Assembly: GCA_018292915.2 (NCBI GenBank)
Contig: JACVVK020000195.1
Coordinates: 976,001-1,040,000, forward strand
Reading direction: 5' to 3'
Length of the DNA: 64,000 nt
From: Batillaria attramentaria
Lineage: Eukaryota; Mollusca; Gastropoda; Batillariidae
The notes beneath the pieces were generated by a model. That model searched no databases. It was not told the origin of the DNA and worked only from the letters and a program-made list of their open reading frames with translations. Below are positions 56,446 through 64,000 of the stretch, in pieces. Positions within the stretch are counted from its first letter, which is position 1; each line of letters opens with the position of its first letter. Position numbers and translations under genes: made by a program.

Positions 56446-57621
56446 AGGCTTGGTTCCGGGGAAAAAAACACAAACACTGACAGAGGGAGACCTGATTGGT
56501 TAAGGAAGACAATGACAATGACAAAGCTCTATTTTTCAACGGTAGGAGATGTTGAAAATCGGCCAGTTAAAAATCATCATTATTAAAACTTTAACGATAC
56601 ATTTTTAAAAGGTGGGTTAGGCGACGTGGATGCTGGAAACTACTGGGAGCAATATACAATGTACATATAATTATGAAAATGATCCATTGTATATGTGATG
56701 GGGCTATTCTAGCATGGACGGGCAGCGAGTTCCATAAACTAGTTTGAGAAAATGAAATACTGGAATAATTTATATATTATCATGCATTACCGGTTTTTCC
56801 CTTTGATCTCTCCCTTTGTATAAGTGTGGGAATCTCACTAGTGATGATAACTCATGTGACATATCACATGACAACCATTACCGTGTGTTCCCTGCTAAGG
56901 TTTTATCTATACAGATAGGAAGAACACAGATAGAACCTTTTGGCCAACAACAGGTGTTACTACGCTTTAGAGCTGTGAAACCGGTTTCAAAATCCAAAAC
57001 CAGTTTTTTACCGGTTTTTTTAACTTCAAACCGGTTTTTTTAAACCGGTGTTTTTTTCCGTTCAGTCATCACCAAAAGGTGTTTGAGGTCTGCAAAAAAT
57101 TGGCGTTTTATGCAATGCATGTTCATATATATGTGTGTGTGTTCAAGTGCATCAGCGATCAGGCTGCAGTAAACTGATTGCTAGTCGTCAAAAATAAATC
57201 CTGGCTAAACAAACAAACACACAAAACGAACAAACAAACAAGAAAAAAGAGGAGGAGGAGGAGGAGAAGAAGAAGTGCGGAAAAAATGTCAACAACATTA
57301 CCCTCCCCCCCCCCACTCCTCCTCCTCCCCCAACCCCAGCTTAGGTTACAGAGTAGGATACAGACGAGACTACAAGATCTGCAGATACGTTACAAGAATT
57401 CCAGCGGCCGCCAAGAAGAAATTAGAAGAAACAAGGAGGAACGGCCCCGTCCTACAAAGTTGTTTCTTCCAAACTTCATTTTATTTTGTCTGTTTTGTTG
57501 TCGGTTCTCCCCTCTCCAAGTTCTACCAATGACACTAGATCCTCTACGACCTCGACCGATTAGCCACGTGACTGGGGGTGGGGGGTGGGGCCGGGTGGGG
57601 GAAGAAGGGAGAGAGAGAGAG
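56446..57621. other. Intergenic with motif cluster, no gene seen
   Basis: Contains an ACCGGT-rich patch (56,979-57,050), and a purine-rich simple repeat at about 57,220-57,275. A 164-codon plus frame at 57,178-57,672 is low complexity and runs into the SINE. Confidence 0.55.
56979..57050. promoter_or_regulatory. Cluster of Grainyhead-like ACCGGT motifs
   Basis: AACCGGTTT at 56,979-56,987 and 57,029-57,037, with variants TACCGGTTT (about 57,009) and AACCGGTGT (about 57,043). Matches the Grainyhead consensus. It could also be the end of an unrecognised repeat. Confidence 0.3.
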
Positions 57622-57800
57622 AGGTTGGGTGGGTGGGTGTTTAGGAGTTTAACGTCCTTTTCCACCACATAAGGGTGATATCAAAGACGGGGCAACGAGA
57701 AAAAGGCCAGCACAAATATTTGGCCCCAGCGGCCGGGATTCGAACTCTCGACCCAAGCATTGAAAGTCCAACGCTCTACCATTCAGCCACCCTGGCTCCC
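57622..57800 (-). mobile_element. tRNA-derived SINE, full-length
   Basis: Same family as at 78-252, with a better B-box (GAGTTCGAATCCC). It is an independent copy, diverged from those in the tandem units. Confidence 0.85.
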
Positions 57801-57875
57801 CAGAGAGAGAGAGAGAGAGAGAGAGACGTCAGTTCCGTGAACTAAACATTTGACGTCAGCCTCAGGCAGGTCGTC

Positions 57876-57922
<47 letters not shown>

Positions 57923-57961
57923 GTCAATTCCGTGAACTAAACTTTTGACGTCAGCCTCTAG
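57801..57961. repeat. (GA)n plus 95 bp tandem repeat with CRE sites
   Basis: Two copies, offset 95 bp, of a GACGTCA/TTCCGTGAACTAAAC unit, each followed or preceded by (GA)n. Perfect TGACGTCA at 57,851-57,858, 57,919-57,926 and 57,946-57,953; one diverged AGACGTCA at about 57,825. Confidence 0.8.
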
Positions 57962-59253
57962 CACTGAGATCGTCTGAGGATGCTTGTTCATGTCTTGTGA
58001 TTTCTTGGCTTTGTGACTTCTCCGACTGAATTATTTTTCACATGAAATCTGGAAGGTCTAGAGGGCTGATGAAATGTCGGAAGCAGTGACGATACTTGCA
58101 GATTTTGTCTGTGAACCAAACATTTGCAGATGAAATGATTTCCTGATGAAACGTGGACTTAAGTGCCTTGAATTGTACTTACGAAATTGCAGTATTGGAA
58201 CTTTTTTGACCGGCGCTTCTCGCAGAAACATGAAAAAATGTGTTTATCTAAAACCTCTGTTATTCTTAATACTAAAGCTATAATAGTGCAGTAGTTCACG
58301 TCATATGTGCAGTTGGCACAAGTGACAAAAATACCGGAACGATGAGTAATTTGAAGGAGTCTTTTAATAGATATTTGTTTACTCGAAGCTGGCCTATCCC
58401 GGGCACCGAACTAATACTACTTGACTTGACTAGCCGTGGCAAGCAGGGCGCAAAAAACCTTGTTGAAACGACAGGAGACTTTAACTAAAAAGCACTGCGT
58501 ACTCAAATCGAACACGGTTTCAACGCCATCAAAACCTGGCATGAAGCTGAATCGACTCTTCACTGCAGTCGTGTGCTATCCGCTGGGAAGGCAAGCGTAA
58601 TCCTTGTCAGTCTAGATCTCTAATTCAACCGAAGGTCCTTGAATCGTTCGAATCATGCAGGCAATTATTAAATGTAGCTGTTGGTGTAAGGCCATTTTAA
58701 TCGTTCCATAAGCACTCAAAATATTATAAGCAGCACTCACGATTCTTCATATTCCACGTGAAACAGAGTTGGGAAGATGCAAGGCAGGCCCGGCATCTAG
58801 GTCACGCTGACATCAAAGATCTTGGAAACAAGGTCTTTGCTGACATTCCCTCAAACGTAAACAGAGCTGTGCATGTTTTGGTTTCGCATTGACTTTGCAC
58901 ATTTCTATTTCCTTCACTGTGTTACCAGGTTTGTGTCTTCAGTTGAAGTTAAGAAATTTTGTTTTTGTTTGGGTTTGAGTGAACTGACATTTGTATTGCG
59001 TACTTTATTTCTAGCGCGTACTGATCTCCTGACCACTCGTCGTCTTACCGAGGAATACGACAACACTCTTCACGTAGCGAGTTCTTAAAGACCAACCCGA
59101 GAGGTGCACTATTTTCTGAGGAGAAATACTAATTTGTATGCTAAACTTAACCCCCCAACTGATTTTTAAAAAAAAAACGGTTATACGACCGTAATATTAG
59201 CAAAAACCTTGTTCGTTCACCTGTTGAAACCGAGCTGGGTAACGAAACCGGAT
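57962..59253. other. Upstream region of THAP gene, no separate gene seen
   Basis: No domain in any frame. Probably the 5' flank of the THAP gene. Confidence 0.5.
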
Positions 59254-59254
59254 G

Positions 59255-59262
59255 TGACGTCA
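59255..59262. promoter_or_regulatory. CRE (TGACGTCA) just upstream of the THAP start codon
   Basis: A perfect eight-base palindrome, 18 bases before the ATG at 59,280. Position is typical of CREB/ATF-driven promoters if transcription starts nearby; if it lies in the 5' UTR it may not act as such. Confidence 0.35.
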
Positions 59263-59279
59263 GTTTGGTGCTTAGCAAT

Positions 59280-59828
59280 ATGGCCGACCACTGGGACGAC
59301 CACACGTATTTTCAAGACTCGCCGAAGTTCAAAAGGAAACGGACCGGGAAGAGTTGTTGTGTAGCAGAGTGCTGCAACAAAATCTCCGATGGGGTTAGTA
59401 TCCACGGCTTCCCGACAAATCCATCACTACGGCGGCAGTGGATAAATTTTGTGAAGACATGCCGAGCCGACTTCACAGCTCCGACAGCTAACAGTGTCAT
59501 TTGCGAAAAACACTTCTCAGCAGACTGTTACCCACTGCAGTACAGGCTGAGGGAAGAGATGGGAATCCGTGTGACCAAAAAGGATTTGCTTCCTGGATCG
59601 GTACCGACCATCCAAAAGTGTTTCACGCCGGCAACCAGCACGAATGGGTCGACCATCGGTACTGACTCAACCGTGACTTCCGTGGCATCACAGTCACAGA
59701 CAACATGTACGGTGGTGACCACCACACGAAAGAGGCCGTTGGTTTCCTGCACAGTCCAGCCAGTTACATCGAAGCCTCGGACAGCATACGCTAAACGGGA
59801 ACACCAGCGAGTACGTATAAAAATGTAG
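59280..59828 (+). CDS. THAP-domain protein (first exon or short gene)
   Basis: Start ATG at 59,280 (context AAT before, G after). Residues about 20-105 form a C2CH THAP zinc finger: CCVAEC, HGFPTNP, QWINFVKTC, CEKHFSADC, and VPTI at the end, matching the family's AVPTIF box. A Ser/Thr-rich linker with short basic stretches follows. THAP proteins bind DNA and are related to P-element transposases. The frame stops at 59,826-59,828, but a donor CGA|GTACGT at 59,811 makes it likely that this is exon 1 of a longer gene, in phase 0. No later exon was identified. Confidence 0.78.
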   Translation: MADHWDDHTYFQDSPKFKRKRTGKSCCVAECCNKISDGVSIHGFPTNPSLRRQWINFVKTCRADFTAPTANSVICEKHFSADCYPLQYRLREEMGIRVTKKDLLPGSVPTIQKCFTPATSTNGSTIGTDSTVTSVASQSQTTCTVVTTTRKRPLVSCTVQPVTSKPRTAYAKREHQRVRIKM

Positions 59829-60159
59829 TTCATACATGCTAATCACTGTTTCAGCATTTTATGCCCCTTGAATGCACGGCTGCTGTGTTCCTAAAATTAA
59901 TGTGCATTTGACATGTATGTATGTAACTTAATATATTTCTATGTAATTATTTTGTTAGATTATGAAAGATTCAGTTGTAGGCAAACCAACAAGAAAATTG
60001 TAATGTATATAATGTACATTGCACAACAAAATTGAATACCGGCAATGTCATCAGTGCACAGATCTATACTGAGATAGGGACATAAACTGAAACTTTGCTG
60101 AAAATGAAAGTAAGTGTACTCACTTTATTGCTTTAGGTTATCAAGGAGATGCGCGCACG

Positions 60160-60184
60160 CACACACACACACACACACACACAC
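60160..60184. repeat. Short (CA)n
   Basis: About 12 CA units. Confidence 0.9.
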
Positions 60185-60273
60185 CTACCTCAGAGTCTTA
60201 TATACAGATATAGCGTTCTAGCACATTTTGAACCTCTATTATGAAAGAACCAATCAAAAAATCACCTCATTAC

Positions 60274-60655
60274 TATGGATGTTCCGATTCGGGTGGGCCG
60301 AACCGTTTTCGAATTGCGATTTCACGACGAAACCGGGTTTTTTTCGGCGATTTACCGCGAACCGGGTGACCTTTGAGGGGAGGCAACCCCGAGTAAGCTT
60401 CAATGGCTTCATCTGTCAGAATTGTTCCGCCAACTTCTTTCACAAAGAAACTTTTCCAGACTGCTGATTTCCCTCTCGGATTTTCGACGAGACGTTCACG
60501 TTGTTGAAGTTGTTCTGCCATTTTTCAGTTGATAGCGACAAGAGTTATGCCCCTTTTACAACTTCGATTCACGATTCGAGTGTCGAACCGGTTTATTGAA
60601 TCGTCCAAAAACTAAATCGATTTTTTTCAGGTTTTCATTAATCGGCACAACCCTA
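60274..60655. mobile_element. 382 bp hAT-type element with BED-finger-like fragment
   Basis: Ends TATGGATGTTCCGATT and (inverse) TAGGGTTGTGCCGATT. Flanked by the 8 bp CTCATTAC at 60,266-60,273 and 60,656-60,663, diagnostic of hAT. The minus strand from ATG at about 60,521 reads MAEQLQQRERL then SAVWKSFF, like the start of a ZBED/hAT transposase BED finger. No catalytic core, so non-autonomous. Confidence 0.85.
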
Positions 60656-60663
60656 CTCATTAC

Positions 60664-61230
60664 AATTTAAAACTGAGAAAAATCCAGAATTATCGAGTAC
60701 ACGCCCGCCGAATCTAGGCGCGTTAATAAACACCTACTCAGTAATCGTAAACAAGTCATAAGAAAACGATTTGTACGAGATTTTCGGGCGACTCAGACCG
60801 TGACCCTAAACGCGTACCGCCCCTCGAGGCAAGATTAGCTACAATCAAAACAAGGTTGCTACTTCTAGAATTTTCGTGAAAAACAAGAGAAACTTCTAGA
60901 ACAGAGAAAACAGATCTACATTACTGAAGCACAATATAACGAACGTAAACTAAACAAGGAAACCTCTCTGTTCCACTCAACCTTTAAAAACAACAACAAC
61001 AACAACAACAATACAGCTGTTATCTTTCAGCATACAAACAAATCACAAACAGAACACACAGCCACGCTCGTAACAATGTGCTGCATAATAAATTGCGGGC
61101 ATTAACGTCGACCATATATGTCAGTCTAGATAACATGCACAGATTACGGGACACAGTTTAACAAACGTTATTGATATGACTCTGCCGTTAAAACTGGTTG
61201 TCTACCGTAACCCTCAGTAAGCAATGTTGC
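60664..61230. other. Intergenic, no gene seen
   Basis: Short (CAA)n at about 60,990-61,012. No domain recognised. Confidence 0.5.
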
Positions 61231-61235
61231 TCAGC

Positions 61236-61510
61236 CTGCAGACAGAAGACCGAGCTGGGTCTTCTGGCATATGGGTATAGCCATACATTCAGTCTTAGTG
61301 TGGTTTAAAATCATGTTATTAGTAGCATTAAACCAATCAGAGACTTCAACCAGGCTCTGCTTTAGACGAATATTAACATTAACTATGTCCTTGTCTGGAC
61401 TATGTTTTGTTGTATCGTCTGCGAACAAGTCACCTGTAACTTCCTTATTGGTTAAGTGGAGAGGTAAGTCGTCAATAAATAAACAAAGGAGTAATGGCCC
61501 GAGGACAGAG
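61236..61510 (-). mobile_element. Reverse-transcriptase fragment of a CR1/Jockey-group LINE
   Basis: The minus strand reads VLGPLLLCLFIDDLPLHL, then the catalytic LFADDTT and EVSDWFNATNNMILN. Similar to 32,939-33,180 of the LINE at 31 kb. Both ends are missing. Confidence 0.8.
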
Positions 61511-62521
61511 CGCTAAGATGCACCTAACTCTTGAACCAAACCAGTAATAACTCTTGGCCAAATGTACGAACTCGACCTTTAGCCACGTGACCAGTTAGGG
61601 CACACCGTGCTCCACCAAGCCAAGAGGGGAAAAACATCCATTTACAAGAACTGTCTGTTTTCTATCAGTTAAACAAAACTTAGAAAACGTTTAAACTCTA
61701 GAGACATTATTCCTGTCATTTGTTACTTATTCCACAAAGACAACCCAAAACTGTTTGGCACTAGTGGTAGGAAACTCAAATGTTCCGTGGCAAAGTGTCA
61801 CACGCGCACTCACTCAGCACGCTTTCGGACGGTCACACACACGCATACACGCTCACAAACGCACTCAACAAGTGAATGAACAATGTTTACGAGGTTTATG
61901 TACTAGCTTAAACTAACTTAACTAACTTAACTAATTTAACTAACTTAAGTTTAACTAAGAACTAAACTTAACTAATATAGTCAGTTCTTGCCCGTCTACG
62001 CGGGTGAAGGGATACACTCTAGGCACGGAGTAGGGCTAGAGGGACTAGGAGGGCGACAGCAGCGCACGACACAGACAGGGGTCACAGGAGGAGGGGAACA
62101 CTGACTTCCCTGAAACTATCACACGGTCTCGGCAGCGGCCTCTTGCCGGTGTCGTCCGTCCGTCTCTCTGCGCTCAAGTCCCACGTCGTGCGCTGACCCC
62201 CCCCCCCCCCCCCCCCCCCGGTGACCGGCAGTGGCGAACTTGCTCGGCCCGTGCTCAGTACCCGTCCCAACGCCGCTGAAGGTGGTCCTCCTGGGCGGAG
62301 ATGGAGACCCCGACGACGAGCGGTAGGGACGTCCGAGATGAGAGGAGAAGAGAACAGAAAGGAAAGGAAAGGCCTAAAGGCCAAAGTCAGTCCCTTGTTC
62401 CAGAACTGTAGTCCCCACACCTACCCCCCGTTATCGTTACGCATTTGTCGACCCCGTAGTTCCCTCTTGCCAATACAAACTTAACAAAGACAGCTGATTT
62501 TTGGTTCCATAACCATTGTGT
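61511..62521. other. Intergenic, no gene seen
   Basis: A TTAACTAAC-type simple repeat at about 61,905-61,975 and about 25 C at about 62,197-62,219. A 112-codon minus frame across the poly-C tract has no domain and is not called. Confidence 0.5.
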
Positions 62522-62794
62522 TCAAACAATGTAGGTACTGGGGACCAAATTTGTCCGCTTGTACCCGACGAAATGGCGGCTGCACACGCTAGCCCACCGA
62601 GACGGGACGAAGTTCTGCCTTCGAATCGTTTTTATCCACAAATTCCTGAGTCTCGGCTCTGAAACTTTTGAAGGAAAGGGCTCAAACTGAACGATCTCAC
62701 CATTAGGTAAGACCATCTCTGGGAATTTCTCCAGCTTATCTGATTTTCTCAAGCCATTTTGACAGCCGATCGCAACGCAGTGGTAGTGCGGCAT
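62522..62794 (-). CDS. THAP-domain protein (N-terminal part)
   Basis: Starts at the ATG at 62,794 (MPHYHCVAIGC). The C2CH pattern is visible: CVAIGC, FEPFPS, LWIKTIRRQNF, VCSRHF. The frame ends at 62,522 soon after the zinc finger, so this is probably a first exon; no clear donor was fixed. An upstream in-frame GTG is not needed. It lies convergent to the THAP gene at 59.3 kb; the two share the fold but little sequence. Confidence 0.72.
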   Translation of the reverse strand: MPHYHCVAIGCQNGLRKSDKLEKFPEMVLPNGEIVQFEPFPSKVSEPRLRNLWIKTIRRQNFVPSRWASVCSRHFVGYKRTNLVPSTYIV

Positions 62795-62866
62795 CGTGTG
62801 TGACTCGAGTAGCCCACATGCCGAGTCTATCAAGCCTAGTCTCGGTCCAAAATCGCGCACGTTCAC

Positions 62867-64000
62867 GCATGTTCACGCGCTAGAACGAGAGTCGGCAACC
62901 GCAGTATTAACAACCTACCCGTCCGGCCCACGACAACCAGCGTCGAAAATACCCTCGGCGCTGCAACCCGGCTGACTGAACAGCCTAACAACAATTAGTC
63001 GGCGAAACTAATTTCCTCAGCGTTGAACTGAGCCCACAATGAAGTGGTTCCTTGCAAGAATAGCGGGAGAATGCCAGGGACCCTAGCCTACGGGTCGGAA
63101 AAGGGGGTTTACTCGAACGTTCTAGAAACCGCACAGCCCGTGCGAACCGATCTACCCGGAATGCACAGCTTAACCAGCCACCCGTGCATCACACAACCTA
63201 ACGGTTAACCATCCACCCGTGCAACTGAAAACACAGCAAACAGGGTAAGAACTCCGCCGCAGCGGATACTTTTATTGATATAGCTGGATTACAACTTCCA
63301 CCACCACCCTCTTGCCATAGGGACCCGAAGCGGGTCGTGACACAAAGACAGACAACCTATCTAACGTTTCCAACACAATATTAAGGCCTCAAATAAGTTC
63401 GTAAAAGTGTTTCACCTGTGGTAGAGTCCATGGTATCAGGATAATGTCTTCGGAAACTGCAACGGTATCACTCTGCTAACCCGTAACCGACGGTGACCGA
63501 CTGCGCACTTCCTACCTGTTTAAACACTTTGCACTGTGCATGATAAGCCTCTGCTGACAGTATCGACTTGACGTGACGTCACCGTTTACAGCGTACTTGG
63601 TACGCCTCCCCACAGTTATAACCTCAGTCCAGTGGCTAACAGGTCGAGGTCGTGCCTTATCAGTCGCTTGGTTCCCGAGTTATAATAAAAAAATTGCAAT
63701 ACAAACGTTATCGTAAACAGAGTGCACGATATCACGATTTACAGAAGAATCTAGAAACATTGTTATTTGAATTCGACTTGCGTCTCGTTCGAATTACAAT
63801 GTTCTCGAGTCTTCCATAAATCTTGATATTGTGCACTTTCTTTACGATAACTGATAGAACATTAGCTCAAACATCCGACATCACGATTGTTGACGTCTTT
63901 CGACGTAAAAATTTAATGAACGGATCAGAAAACAGTTCAATTCCATATATTAAGCCGGGCTACCTAGTCTTGAATGCAGCCGAGGAGTCGGGCTGGCCGA
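62867..64000. other. 5' flank of the THAP gene at 62.8 kb, no other gene seen
   Basis: No domain or repeat family recognised to the end of the window. Confidence 0.5.

Noticed and set aside
62082..62420. 112-codon minus frame near the poly-C tract
   Set aside because: Contains a poly-Gly run from the homopolymer and no domain.

Overview
The window is eukaryotic and most likely from a mollusc, perhaps a marine gastropod. It has spliced genes with GT/AG introns, AIG1/GIMAP-type GTPases of the kind expanded in molluscs, THAP-domain genes, tRNA-derived SINEs, LINEs of two clades, many small DNA transposons, long (CA)n arrays and very long G/C homopolymers. The species call is inference; the gene families are read from the sequence.

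Region 1 (1-25,125) is a recent tandem duplication. Unit 1 fills 1-12,694, unit 2 fills about 12,695-23,846, and a partial third unit ends near 25,125. Units 1 and 2 each hold one minus-strand gene of the same design. A tiny first coding exon gives ATG plus two codons and one base. Next comes a large exon with a SAM-like domain and a 22-residue (66 bp) repeat stalk. A P-loop exon and a last exon with the rest of the GTPase domain and a long coiled coil follow. In unit 1 the SAM/repeat exon is itself duplicated in tandem; it has phase-1 borders on both sides, so both copies can be read in frame. In unit 2 that exon is single but its repeat stalk is about nine units longer.

Region 2 (25,126-30,985) holds a second SAM-GIMAP gene without the repeat stalk, also on the minus strand. 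Region 3 (about 31,010-48,600) is mostly transposon: a broken CR1/Jockey-group LINE, a degenerate satellite rich in nuclear-receptor half-sites, an internally deleted Tc1 element, a MITE, and a large palindromic element split by a nearly full-length L1/Tx1-type LINE with clear target duplications.

Region 4 (48,600-57,000) holds a large foldback palindrome, a second copy of the MITE, a tRNA-SINE, a decayed third GIMAP gene (53,861-54,973), a LINE 3' fragment and a 613 bp hAT-like foldback element whose relatives sit in the introns of the duplicated genes. Region 5 (57,000-64,000) has clusters of CRE and Grainyhead-like motifs, two THAP-domain genes facing each other, a hAT-type element carrying a BED-finger-like fragment, and a LINE fragment.

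The central story is a GIMAP cluster being actively remodelled. The SAM-like exon is a portable phase 1-1 module, the repeat stalk changes length in steps of 22 residues, and the GTPase copies vary at their nucleotide-binding motifs. An ISRE-like motif in the first intron of both duplicated genes suggests, but does not prove, immune-inducible expression.
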